DNA of 64,000 nt, from NCBI GenBank assembly GCA_014695295.1, contig JACJNY010000044.1:1-64000 (forward strand), read 5' to 3'. Positions 1 through 8,271 of the stretch are shown here, piece by piece. Source of the stretch: Microcoleus sp. FACHB-61. Its GTDB lineage: Bacteria; Cyanobacteriota; Cyanobacteriia; Cyanobacteriales; Microcoleaceae. Both the position numbers and the translations under genes were made by a program. The first letter of the stretch is position 1. Each line of letters starts with the position of its first letter. The notes beneath the pieces are model-generated. The model was not told the DNA's origin. It worked only from the letters and a program-made list of their open reading frames with translations, and did not search any database.

Positions 1-279
1 GTTTTCAAAATTAGCTGTTTAATCTCCTCCTTCTTGAGTTGTTGAGCAACAGCTTGCCTGATCTTAAAAGGCAGCTACTTTTAGCTGAACTCATTTTTTA
101 GTCTAAACTACAGTGAGTTAGGAAGGCGAGAAGAGTTCAGACAACGCTACATACTAGATTTCTCGATTCAATGGCAAAATCGAAGTCCAACCCTTCGGAT
201 TAACTGGATTATTGAGAATGATTCAGAGATTCCGAGATTAACAACCTACTACCCTCTATAGTGCCTGGAGGTGATAAGA
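1..279. other. Left edge, no confident gene
   Basis: I see no supported gene here. On the minus strand, bases 1-75 read as a short lysine- and glutamate-rich open frame that runs off the left edge, and an AAGGAGGAG motif lies on that strand near base 30. This could be the start or an internal piece of a gene lying to the left, but too little is visible to decide. Confidence 0.3.
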
Positions 280-546
280 GTGGCAAAGAATACAGTCAAA
301 TTGCTAGATGTTGTTGGCTTAAATGTTGACCTTCCTGAATACAACCTGTGGCGCGGACAAGTTGGGACAGTGGTTGAAATGTTGGCTGATGGTGCAGCGT
401 TTGAGGTTGAATTTAGCGATCGCAACGGACGCACTTATGAATCTCTCGGATTGCCAAGAGAGAAAATCATGGTGTTGCACTTCGAGCCAGCATCACCTGA
501 TATCAAGCCTGAGATCGTTCAGGAAGCGACAAGCGCCCCTGAATAG
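280..546 (+). CDS. DUF4926 domain-containing small protein
   Basis: The 88-residue product matches the pattern of the DUF4926 family: an N-terminal LLDVVGLNVDLPE stretch, the RGQVGTVVEML core, then FEVEFSDRNGRTYESLGL. The family is common in cyanobacteria, often near toxin-antitoxin-like genes, and its function is unknown. I set the start at the GTG at 280 and not the GTG at 271: GGAGGTGAT at 267-275 is a near-perfect Shine-Dalgarno sequence, lies four bases before 280, and overlaps the 271 codon. The gene stands alone. The C-terminal 15 or so residues are polar and probably disordered. Confidence 0.8.
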   Translation: MAKNTVKLLDVVGLNVDLPEYNLWRGQVGTVVEMLADGAAFEVEFSDRNGRTYESLGLPREKIMVLHFEPASPDIKPEIVQEATSAPE

Positions 547-652
547 CTCATGATACAGGTAAAGTGTTTGCATCTACATTAGAGAAAAACATATCTGAAA
601 ATAAAAACAAAAAATCTGAAGCTGGAAAATTCCAACTTCAGACTTTTACTAA

Positions 653-1026
653 CTCCCCGGGTAGGATTTGAACCTACGACCAATCGGTTACACTTATCCC
701 AACGTTTCCGAAGGGGGCGGACTATTTCATCATCCCTACAAATCATGTTTGTGATCTGTCGTCGGATGTCGGGCGCTATGAGATTTATTGGTTAGGCTCC
801 TCATCTCTAGTCTCTGCACCTTTCCGGCTACTTGCGATCGTAACCGCTGCCTTTCGCCAGACTTGGCTCAAGATTGCCGCCACCCGAAGTGCTGCGGTTT
901 CCTTGAATTCACCCGATTTTTCAGTATCCGTTACCGGATAGAGCTGCTATGTCACTAGGGCTTTTGGTTGATGCCAAAGGCTTGCATTCATTACAGCCGA
1001 CCGCTCTGCCACTGAGCTACCGAGGA
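653..1026 (-). tRNA. tRNA-Asn(GUU) interrupted by a group I intron
   Basis: The 5' exon (1026 down to 993, 34 nt) and 3' exon (690 down to 653, 38 nt) join into a 72-nt cloverleaf. The acceptor stem is TCCTCGG with CCGGGGA plus discriminator G. The D arm is GCTC/GAGC. The anticodon stem GTCGG/CCGAT closes the loop CUGUUAA, giving anticodon GUU. The T arm is GTAGG-TTCAAAT-CCTAC. CCA is not encoded. The split falls in the anticodon between U35 and U36, and the junction is unique because neither intron end supplies the second U. No second tRNA-Asn copy is visible in the window. Confidence 0.93.
691..992 (-). other. Group I self-splicing intron inside tRNA-Asn
   Basis: The 302-nt insert shows the group I core in order on the minus strand: P-like GAATTCAAGGAAACC (910-896), Q-like AATCTTGAGCCAAG (875-862), R GGTGCAGAGACT (820-809) and S ATGAAATAGTCC (730-719). 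R and S pair GACTA with TAGTC to form P7. The 5' exon end GGCUGU can pair with the internal guide GCAAGCC, with one bulged A and a U-G wobble at the splice site. The intron ends in G. The Q, R and S elements resemble those of the cyanobacterial tRNA-Leu(UAA) intron (class IC3). There is no homing-endonuclease frame. Confidence 0.9.
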
Positions 1027-1134
1027 TTGGGGGTTTTTGTTACCCACATTTACTAACAATAGCTGAACTTACTCGATTTGGCAAGGCCTTTGATAAACTT
1101 TTTTTTTTGCCATACCGCAACAGGGTTTCAGCAG

Positions 1135-1689
1135 CTAATGCAGCCCCATTCTTAACTTGGCGAGCCGCTTCTGGGATTCAGGATCGAGGGAACTGGCGAG
1201 AAAGCGACTGGAATTGTGTTTGCGGGATTTGTGCTGGCGCTCGCTGCGGCGGGCGGTGGATTCTACGTCAGCCGCTAGTTGTTCGGCGGACATCCATTCG
1301 GCACCGTAGCCGACTACGGTCAATTGCTGCGCTCGGTCTGATGTTGCGACAATCATGCGACCTTTGCCTTTGACCGATCGCAACTCGTAGCGCAAACTAG
1401 CACAAGATTTTTCAATATAAGTATCTGCTGTCTGACCGAAGTCAGTGTAGTGCACCGATAAATTTTTAGTAATAATTTCTTTAACGCTGGGAGTATCTCG
1501 ATAGTGCGCGTCAAACACCAGTCGAGCCTCAAAATCTTGAACAGCGCTGTAGTTAACTAAAACCTCTATTAACTCGCGGCGAGCTGTTTCGAGTTCGTCG
1601 CGATCGCGCTTCTCTCGGAGTCGAGGCCAAAGTCCAATTATGTTATAGCCGTCTACAAGTAAAACTGCTTGCGATACATAGGTTGACAT
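1135..1689 (-). CDS. NYN-domain (YacP/Rae1-like) ribonuclease
   Basis: The 184-residue protein begins with the NYN/PIN-like signature LLVDGYNIIG near residues 10-19, where the first aspartate is a metal ligand. The family pattern continues with LVFDAHYRD near 58-66, then TADTYIE, and a central IVATSDRAQQ near 113-122 that carries another acidic residue. The family is that of YacP/Rae1, ribosome-associated endoribonucleases; cyanobacterial members are uncharacterised, so mRNA cleavage is inferred. The tail after residue 145 is basic (RRSERQHKSRKH), which would suit RNA binding. It lies downstream of murI on the same strand, separated by about 190 bases that hold a probable terminator, so it is probably not co-transcribed. 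Confidence 0.8.
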   Translation of the reverse strand: MSTYVSQAVLLVDGYNIIGLWPRLREKRDRDELETARRELIEVLVNYSAVQDFEARLVFDAHYRDTPSVKEIITKNLSVHYTDFGQTADTYIEKSCASLRYELRSVKGKGRMIVATSDRAQQLTVVGYGAEWMSAEQLAADVESTARRSERQHKSRKHNSSRFLASSLDPESQKRLAKLRMGLH

Positions 1690-1806
1690 GGTTCAAGGCT
1701 GAATAGCTCCAGCACATATAGGACGTTATTTGCATTGTTCATCAAAGCTTTTCTTCAATAGTATTACCTATTGATGTGTAATTGCTAGGTTCGATCGCAA
1801 TAATTA

Positions 1807-1844
1807 AACCCCCCAGACCCAGCTTTACCGGGGTTTTGGGGGGT
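1807..1844 (-). terminator. Hairpin terminator after murI
   Basis: CCCCCCAGACCC and GGGGTTTTGGGGGG form a strong GC-rich stem around a short loop. It lies just beyond the murI stop codon at 1883, reading on the minus strand. It is followed on that strand by an A/T-rich stretch but not by a clean T run, so its efficiency is uncertain. Confidence 0.5.
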
Positions 1845-1882
1845 GAGATTTGCTCGATCGAACAACAGATAAATTTTCCGGC

Positions 1883-2722
1883 TTATTCCGCAGATTCCAG
1901 GGATACGGGCGATCGTACAACTGTCGGCAGGGATATTTTCTCAACAGCAGGAGTACAACCGAGCCACTGCACCGACAACTCCGCAAACTGCTGCGGAGGG
2001 CCGCTCACGCAAAAACGAGTCGGCAGCGCAGTACCAGCATTCCGCAGCCCCAAAAGCTCCAACTCTGTGGCAGCAGCAGCCACCACCCGCACCGCAGGAT
2101 CGATCAACGTCACCCCAGCAGGCAAAAGCGAGCGCAGCACAGGAGCCAACAGCGGATAATGAGTGCAGCCGTAAATCAGCGTATCGATGCGCTGCTGAAT
2201 CAAAGGAGCCAAATATTCCCGAGCCACCTCACAAGTGTAAGGGTCGTAAATCCGGTTTTGCTCCACCAGCGGCACAAAAGCCGGACAGCTAACCTGCCAC
2301 ACCCGACAAGAATCGTCCATCTCCAAAATCGCATTTCGATAAGCATTGCTAGCAGCCGTAGCAGGAGTTGCGATGACTCCTATCCGCTTGCCTTGCTGCA
2401 CCGCAGCCTGCGCGCCCGGTAGAATTACTCCCAGCACCGGAACATCAAACTCAGCCTGCACCATCTCCATCGCCAAAGCAGAACTGGTGTTGCAGGCCAT
2501 AATCACCATTTTCACATCCTGTTCTACCAGCCAGGCCATAATTTCGCGGACAAACTGCACAATTTCCGACGCCGCGCGAGTGCCGTAAGGCAGCCTCGCC
2601 GTATCTCCAAAATAAAGTATCGATTCGTTGGGCAATTGTCGGTACAACTGGGTCAAAACAGTCAAACCGCCCACGCCGCTGTCAAAAATACCGATTCTTT
2701 TTTGTCCAGAGTCTGTTGTCAT
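1883..2722 (-). CDS. murI: Glutamate racemase
   Basis: The 279-residue enzyme would interconvert L- and D-glutamate in the cytosol and supply D-Glu for peptidoglycan. The N-terminus has IGIFDSGVGGLTVL (residues 10-23), with the conserved Asp-Ser pair. The two catalytic cysteines sit in MACNTSSA (near 75-82) and YGCTHYPLL (near 188-196). FGDTARLPYG (near 38-47) is also diagnostic. The length is normal for the family. It lies downstream of the AMIN-domain amidase gene on the same strand, about 150 bases away across a block of short repeats, a cell-wall pairing seen in many cyanobacteria. Confidence 0.96.
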   Translation of the reverse strand: MTTDSGQKRIGIFDSGVGGLTVLTQLYRQLPNESILYFGDTARLPYGTRAASEIVQFVREIMAWLVEQDVKMVIMACNTSSALAMEMVQAEFDVPVLGVILPGAQAAVQQGKRIGVIATPATAASNAYRNAILEMDDSCRVWQVSCPAFVPLVEQNRIYDPYTCEVAREYLAPLIQQRIDTLIYGCTHYPLLAPVLRSLLPAGVTLIDPAVRVVAAAATELELLGLRNAGTALPTRFCVSGPPQQFAELSVQWLGCTPAVEKISLPTVVRSPVSLESAE

Positions 2723-2873
2723 TTGTTAATTGTCAATAGTCGGTTGTCAATAGTCAGCAGGCATCAGCCATCAGTCCTCAGCCATCAGTCATTAGCGATC
2801 GGCCATCAGTCATTAGGGAAATTTACCAATTACCAATTACTAATTACCAATTACCAATCCCTCCGGCAATATA
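2723..2873. repeat. Block of short degenerate repeats between murI and the amidase gene
   Basis: Two families of short repeats fill the gap: CATCAGTCATTAG/CAATAGTC-type units (about 2730-2815), then ACCAATT units (about 2823-2860). The same kinds of units recur near 8041-8100, 30720 and 32160-32250. They are non-coding and typical of Oscillatoriales intergenic DNA. Confidence 0.75.
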
Positions 2874-4664
2874 TTATCTTTGTTGAAGATAAACTAAAAT
2901 GCCGCGAGCGATCGAAGCCGCCATTTGACTTCGGTAAGCTGGGTCAGAAAGCCTAGCAGCATCCTCAGCACCCGTGACAAAACCCACCTCCAGCAAAACA
3001 GAAGGCATAGAAGTCTTTCTCAAAACGTAAAATCTCGCCTGCCGCACTCGGCGGTCCGCCGCCCCCGTCCCCTCCAAAATACTGGCGTGAATCACCCGGG
3101 CCAAATATTCCCCGTTATTGAAATAATAAGTCTCAATCCCGCTAATATCCGGCCGACTCATATTAATCGCATTAGCGTGAATGCTCACAAACAAACTAGA
3201 ATTCACCCGTTCTGCCAAAGAAACTCTGGGTTCCAGGTCGATTTCGCTGTCGTCAGTCCGAGTCATCACCACCTGCACCCCCTGCTGTTCCAGCAGCCTC
3301 GCCACCTGAAACGAGATATCCAAAACAATCTCCTTCTCCTGAATGCCCTGAATCCCGACTGCACCAGGATCGCGGCCGCCGTGGCCGGGATCGATCGTTA
3401 CCACAGCGCGGCGGTTAGAAACCTGGGGCAAATCACCGGTTCCGACAGTCCTTCTCGGCAAAGGCTGCAAATTGGGAGTGCGAGTCAAAGGCGGCTGCGC
3501 GCTAGCATTCGATAGCAACTGCAAAGACAGCAACTGCGGGCTCTGCCTCGTCACCCTGCCTACCTGTACCCCCGATCGCGGCTGCACCCAAACCACCACA
3601 GTCTCCCCATCTTCTTGGCTGGCAGTAAACGATACAGGACTGTTGGCATCGAGCTGAGGAATTTCTCCCGTCAGGACACTAGAGGCGATCCTGATCCAGT
3701 AAGCTCTCGACGCCTGATCCCACCCGCTGGTATAGGAGACTTGGCGGTCAGTTCTCACCACCAGTTGCGTGCCGTTACTGGCTAAATCAATTGACTGAAC
3801 TCTCGCTAAATTTCCTTGAGATTGTCTCGCCGGAGGAGCTACAGTCAGGCTGCGGGAAACCGAGGGCTGTCTTACACTTCCAGGCAATAGCACCACCCCG
3901 CCCAAATTGCTCACAGACGCCCGCCACTGAGTATTAGAACTCTTCATCCGCAAAGTCACGCGGGTAACGGGCGGGTCTGTGGGTAGTTGCCGGACTTCAA
4001 TCTTGTCAACCCCGTGCTTGCCGTTCGTTTGAGGCTGTTGGCTGCTCTGGCCGGGAGCTAAAGTAGCTCCTTCAATATCGAGGGTGGCGATGTCCCCGGC
4101 CCGACTTTGTTGAAAATTAATTTGGGGGCTGCCGCCCGCAGTGCGGACTAAAAAACCGTCCGCCGTCACCTGAACGTTCTGAACTACAGTCGCCTCGGCC
4201 GACTGGGCGATGGGTGGTGAAGGTTCAACGGATAACCTTTCTCCCCCTGGCTCTGAAATCGGATTTTGAGTTCCTCCCCGCACCGGCGTTGGCAAATCGA
4301 CTGTCCACTCGCTCGGAGATATCCCCCGGAATTTTACTTGCTCGGGGTCTAGAGTAAACCCGTCTCTGATCTCGACCACAATTCTAGTCGTATCGTTGTC
4401 AAACTGCCCTACCCGCACCGATTCGATCGCCCCTGAGAGCGGTTTGGTGACCGAGGGACGGCCCAGACTCGTCCCCGGCAAGTCAATCACCAACCGCGTC
4501 GGGTTGAAAATCAGTTGAGCCTTGGGTTGTACTCCCCCGTCTGTTGTAATGTAGAGCCGGTTCTCTGAATCATCAAACCGCCAAGATTGCAGTCTAGCTG
4601 CTTCGGCGGCCCCGGCGAGCAAAAATACACTTAAGAAACTCGGTAGTAGCCAGTGGAATTTCAC
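2874..4664 (-). CDS. N-acetylmuramoyl-L-alanine amidase with AMIN domain
   Basis: This 596-residue exported enzyme cleaves the amide bond between muramic acid and the stem peptide, as AmiC does in cell separation and septal nanopore formation. A signal peptide (residues 1-22, hydrophobic core ending AGAAEA) is followed by an AMIN domain (about 24-125). A second beta-rich AMIN-like region spans roughly 160-400. The Amidase_3 domain runs from about 421 to the end. Zinc ligands appear as DPGHGG (His near 428), the Glu of IQEKEI, and SIHANA. The catalytic Glu is in VLLEVGF. The start is GTG, with GAGGA ten bases upstream. Confidence 0.93.
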   Translation of the reverse strand: MKFHWLLPSFLSVFLLAGAAEAARLQSWRFDDSENRLYITTDGGVQPKAQLIFNPTRLVIDLPGTSLGRPSVTKPLSGAIESVRVGQFDNDTTRIVVEIRDGFTLDPEQVKFRGISPSEWTVDLPTPVRGGTQNPISEPGGERLSVEPSPPIAQSAEATVVQNVQVTADGFLVRTAGGSPQINFQQSRAGDIATLDIEGATLAPGQSSQQPQTNGKHGVDKIEVRQLPTDPPVTRVTLRMKSSNTQWRASVSNLGGVVLLPGSVRQPSVSRSLTVAPPARQSQGNLARVQSIDLASNGTQLVVRTDRQVSYTSGWDQASRAYWIRIASSVLTGEIPQLDANSPVSFTASQEDGETVVVWVQPRSGVQVGRVTRQSPQLLSLQLLSNASAQPPLTRTPNLQPLPRRTVGTGDLPQVSNRRAVVTIDPGHGGRDPGAVGIQGIQEKEIVLDISFQVARLLEQQGVQVVMTRTDDSEIDLEPRVSLAERVNSSLFVSIHANAINMSRPDISGIETYYFNNGEYLARVIHASILEGTGAADRRVRQARFYVLRKTSMPSVLLEVGFVTGAEDAARLSDPAYRSQMAASIARGILVYLQQR

Positions 4665-5221
4665 GACAGTTTTTTCCTCGTTTGCGTTACTGCCAAAAGC
4701 TGGAAGGGCGCTGCTTGCTCGATCGGCTTTCAGCAGTTAGCCGCCAGCAGACCGGGGGCTTGGGGCCGTCAGTTGTTGGCTAAATTGACTTTTTTATGTG
4801 TTAACAGGCTCCAAAATGCCAGATCCTGGCATTTTTGAACTTTCCCGTATACTTGGGGGCGATCGGTTATAAGGTGACTGAAAGATTGCTTGTACAAGGG
4901 AAGGTATTTATTTTAGGAAGAAGAAACAAGGCGTCTCTTGAAGCTAGAAGGTACAAGTTAGGGGGTAGAATTTTACGGATCTTCAAGGGAGGGGTTTCAT
5001 AGCTCTTTAATATTGGCGAAGCTCGTTACGGCAAGGGTTATAATCCGCTTTACATTTGCGTTTTATTCTAACTTTTCATAAAGCACCCCAACAACTTAAC
5101 AACCTACCTGGGAAACAATCCGGATTTCCAAGATTAATTCGACTTTTGAGGGCAGCCCAAGTTAGTCCCAGACCAACTGGCATATCCTTTTGGACAAGCC
5201 TTGTTGCTGAAACCTTGACAG
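4665..5221. other. Gene-free stretch upstream of the amidase
   Basis: No convincing coding frame was found on either strand. The stretch should hold the amidase promoter near its left end and a run of A/T-rich sequence. I see no repeat family or clear terminator here. Confidence 0.5.
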
Positions 5222-5593
5222 TCAAGTACAACTACATAGCGCCCCTTCTATCTTTTTTTTCTTTTTTATAGTCAGGGATTTTCGGTGCTGCTTGAAACTT
5301 TGTTGGGCGATCGCGACGACGCCCGCCAAGGTGACACTATGATAGCTAGTCCATGCTGTCAGCAGTAACCGGAGAGCGTTGTGTCTTACTTTGGCGGACA
5401 ATGCTTTGTCATTAACACCCTTTTTGAGTGCACGATCGCCAGCCAGAGCATTGGTTGGTTGACGGGAGAAAAAGTTTTGACAGTAGATATAGTTATCGCA
5501 GTTGTAAAGTTTTTTGGACAGCAAAAACAATCGATCGGCTTCTGGATAAAACCTGTCATTTGGTTTGATGATCTGCCTTTCGACTAACTGCAT
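5222..5593 (-). pseudogene. Truncated TnpB/OrfB-like transposase remnant
   Basis: The first 40 or so residues (MQLVERQIIKP, then RLFLLSKKLYNCDNY) match the usual N-terminus of cyanobacterial IS200/IS605 OrfB (TnpB-like) proteins. A short segment is then missing, and the match resumes with KALSAKVRHNALRLLLTAW, equivalent to the KALPAKV region near residue 70-90 of intact copies. After that the frame drifts into low-complexity lysines and ends at 123 residues. The RuvC-like catalytic core and zinc finger are absent. It is a decayed fragment, and no TnpA partner or element end is recognisable. Confidence 0.7.
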
Positions 5594-6058
5594 GGCTTAT
5601 ATATATACTACCAGTTAGAGAAGATACACTATCTTGGCGATTGTGTCAATCTCTGACTTTCTGAAAAAAGCGACCCTAAAAAAAGTAGATAAATCAGATC
5701 ACTGAAAGAGGGAAACTTGCTTTGCCAAAGGATTTGCCTCAAGCAAAAAGGTTGTTGGGGTTAGTCCAAGCCTCCATGAGCGACCCTAAAGTGAATCTCA
5801 AATCTCAAATCTCAAATCTCAAATCGACTGACTCTCCAGTGAGGGAAGTTTTGTAATATAGCAACCACACCTGACGGTTAGGACGTTCTTAATTGCTCAA
5901 ACATAAAAGGTCGATTGCAACTTCGGTCTTCCTTCTTGCTTCAACATCTGCTATACCATACCACCGAGTGCGATCGAGTTCTAACCACTTTATTTTTGAG
6001 CAGGATAGATACTCGCAAGTTATTTTTGCCCATTAGGAACGCACCGCCCCGTGTCTAA
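5594..6058. other. Gene-free stretch with a heptamer repeat
   Basis: No gene was seen. The phrase GAGCGACCCTAAA or a close variant occurs twice (about 5668 and 5778), and AAATCTC heptamers run in tandem at about 5794-5825. This is flanking debris of the transposase remnant plus the leader side of the next gene. Confidence 0.5.
5794..5826. repeat. AAATCTC tandem heptamer
   Basis: Four consecutive copies of AAATCTC followed by AAATCGACTGACT. Short tandemly repeated heptamers are a hallmark of filamentous cyanobacteria. The same AAATCGA(C/T)(C/T)GAC ending follows the heptamer arrays near 8225 and 15220. Confidence 0.85.
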
Positions 6059-7117
6059 TCAACATAGCTGCAATTCGCTCTCGCCCATAGGTGCAAAATT
6101 CCGGCTCATCCAGTTCAAAATTGCTTGATTTACTTGTTCCGGGCATTCATCCTGCGGACAGTGGCCCGCATTGTCTAATTCAACTAGCTCTACATAATTG
6201 GGATTGCATTCGACAAATTGATGGGGTCGGGCGAACCGAGGGGGAATCATCCGGTCTTGTTTGCCCCAAATTAACAGCATCGGGATTCTTAAATTTCGCA
6301 GCACTGTCTTGACACTCGGGCAAAATTGTGAGCTGCCTACAGCTTTAAATAAAGCGCAGAAGGCGCGGGCGGCTCCCCGATCGCCTGCTGGCCCTGCTAG
6401 AATTTCCACTAATTCGTCGGTAACAGCTTCGGGGCTGGCGTAGGCAAAGGAAACCCAGCGGCGGACAAAGGAAGGCTTGCGGGCCAAATAAAACAGAGGC
6501 CTGAGTACGATCGGGGAAACAAATAAACTTTCAACAGCTTCGATCGCCGGGAGCAGCCATCCGGGCACCGCCTCGGCTCGCACAGAGGGGTCTGGGAGGC
6601 TAATCATCACCGTGCCGGCCACCATATCCGGGTGAGCCGCCGCGACGGCCAGACAAATCAACGATCCGATCGAGTTTCCTGCCAAAACTACCGGCTCTCT
6701 GATAAAAGTCAGCCAAAAATCATAAACTTGATCGACCCACAAAGACACAGAGTAGTCGATCGGAGCTTTTTGCGAAGCGCCAAAGCCCAACAAATCCAAG
6801 GCGTAAACTGTTTGGTTTTCGGCGAGTTGGGCGAGATTTTGTCGCCAGTGACCGATCGAAGCTCCAAACCCGTGCAGTAAAATAATCGGCGTTCCCGATG
6901 CGCGCGGGGCAATTCCCTGGGCCGCAGAATCTTGAGATTCGAGCGCGCCTTGATTTCGCCCCAAAACCGGCCGCAAATAAGTGTAGCGAGTTTGCCAACC
7001 CCGCCACATCCAGTCTCGTTGAGTTCCCACCCGTTGGTGCCACAGCAGAGAATTTGTCAATTTTTCCTCAGAGCGCAACATAAATTTACACTTGCTTATA
7101 CCTATTCTACAAGGCAA
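6059..7117 (-). CDS. Alpha/beta-fold hydrolase
   Basis: The 352-residue protein is a standard alpha/beta hydrolase. The oxyanion motif LLHGFGAS is followed by the nucleophile elbow LAGNSIGS, which supplies the catalytic serine. The acid is the Asp in IWGKQDRMIP and the histidine is in NAGHCPQDE. A lid region lies between strands 6 and 7. The first 12 residues may not be translated: the Met of MLRSEEKL is a plausible alternative start. Plant and cyanobacterial relatives include pheophytinase and chlorophyll-dephytylase-type esterases, but the substrate cannot be read from the sequence. It stands alone, divergent from infC. Confidence 0.85.
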   Translation of the reverse strand: MPCRIGISKCKFMLRSEEKLTNSLLWHQRVGTQRDWMWRGWQTRYTYLRPVLGRNQGALESQDSAAQGIAPRASGTPIILLHGFGASIGHWRQNLAQLAENQTVYALDLLGFGASQKAPIDYSVSLWVDQVYDFWLTFIREPVVLAGNSIGSLICLAVAAAHPDMVAGTVMISLPDPSVRAEAVPGWLLPAIEAVESLFVSPIVLRPLFYLARKPSFVRRWVSFAYASPEAVTDELVEILAGPAGDRGAARAFCALFKAVGSSQFCPSVKTVLRNLRIPMLLIWGKQDRMIPPRFARPHQFVECNPNYVELVELDNAGHCPQDECPEQVNQAILNWMSRNFAPMGESELQLC

Positions 7118-7498
7118 ATCCGGCGACTTGGGGGACTTGCCAGGCCGGGCGAGATGGGCCAGGAAAAGCTGTTTTACCTCATCCTTAACCTTTTAACCTG
7201 AATTTTTGACCGTTTTGTCATAAATCGGGCAAGCGGGCGGGCGATCGTGATGTGAAGTTAAAATAAAACTAGACAGAAACTCAGCCAGACTGAGTAGAAT
7301 AGCAAGTATTGTAAGAATTCATTTACGATCGTCCAAATATTCCCCAACGCTTTAGCGGAGGGGAGACAGGGCGCGATAGTACGTCCGGTAAGGGTAACAC
7401 CTTACAAAACAGTTCGCTCGTCCAACTGAAATATTGGTCGTTGAAACCTGTAACTATCAAGAAGCTTCGCTATTAAACTACTGCTTGTAAAACCATTC
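7118..7498. other. Divergent intergenic region upstream of infC
   Basis: No gene was seen. The region must hold the promoters of the hydrolase (minus) and infC (plus). GC-rich segments at about 7350-7400 could fold in a long infC leader. I could not identify an L20- or IF3-type autoregulatory structure with confidence. Confidence 0.4.
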
Positions 7499-8035
7499 AT
7501 GCCTGTGATTGAAAGAAGACAAAATCGCAACCTACCCCAGATCAACGAAAACATTCGATACCCCAAAATCCGGGTGATCGATACCGACGGCGCGCAACTA
7601 GGCATATTGACGCCTGCAGAAGCGCTGCGCCTCGCAGAGGAAAAAGAACTCGATCTCGTACTTGTCAGCGACAAAGCTGACCCGCCCGTATGCCGGGTCA
7701 TGGACTATGGGAAGTACAAATTCGAGCAGGAAAAGAAAGCGCGAGAAGCAAAGCGGAAGCAGCACACTGCCGACGTGAAGGAAGTGAAGATGCGCTACAA
7801 AATTGAAGAACACGACTACCAAGTGCGCCTCAAACTAGCAGACCGCTTTATCAAATCTGGGGACAAAGTAAAAGCCACGATCATGTTCAGAGGTCGGGAA
7901 ATCCAACACAGCAACCTAGCAGAGGACTTGCTTAAGCGCATGGCCACAGATTTGCAGGAAATCGCAGAAGTGCAGCAAGCCCCGAAAAAAGAAGGACGCA
8001 GTATGATGATGCTGCTGTCGCCGAAGAAAGTATAA
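7499..8035 (+). CDS. infC: Translation initiation factor IF-3
   Basis: The 178-residue product covers both IF3 domains. The N-domain has [14 protein letters not shown] and the [16 protein letters not shown] pattern. A basic linker ([10 protein letters not shown]) follows, and the C-domain carries [16 protein letters not shown] and [10 protein letters not shown]3 binds the 30S subunit, keeps it apart from 50S and checks initiator tRNA pairing. The start is an ordinary ATG, unlike the AUU used in enterobacterial infC, and no strong Shine-Dalgarno sequence precedes it. It is monocistronic here: rpmI and rplT do not follow within the next kilobase. Confidence 0.96.
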   Translation: MPVIERRQNRNLPQINENIRYPKIRVIDTDGAQLGILTPAEALRLAEEKELDLVLVSDKADPPVCRVMDYGKYKFEQEKKAREAKRKQHTADVKEVKMRYKIEEHDYQVRLKLADRFIKSGDKVKATIMFRGREIQHSNLAEDLLKRMATDLQEIAEVQQAPKKEGRSMMMLLSPKKV

Positions 8036-8040
8036 ATAGA

Positions 8041-8234
8041 TAGTCATTAGTCATCAGTCATCAGTCAATAGTAATAGACTGGTGACAGTAGACTAATGAC
8101 TCCGCCCAAAAACGGAGAGAAGTTTCCGACTCCTGTCGTGGAGGGCAAAAAATTTTAGACCCTAGTTCGATCTCCCAGATTCGTCTGTGGAGTAAATCTA
8201 AAATCTAAAATCTAAAATCTAAAATCTAAAATCG
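8041..8234. repeat. Short repeats between infC and the translocase gene
   Basis: TAGTCATCAGTCATCAGTCAATAGTAATAGACT-type units occupy about 8041-8100. A TAAAATC tandem heptamer array then runs from about 8195 to 8233 and ends in the AATCGACCGACTGGCGATCGC phrase. It is non-coding. Confidence 0.8.
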
Positions 8235-8271
8235 ACCGACTGGCGATCGCTCCCCTGGATGCCGGAGATCG

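Noticed and set aside
5381-5587. Plus-strand open frame of 68 codons
   Set aside because: It is the antisense shadow of the TnpB-like remnant, whose amino-acid match is on the minus strand.
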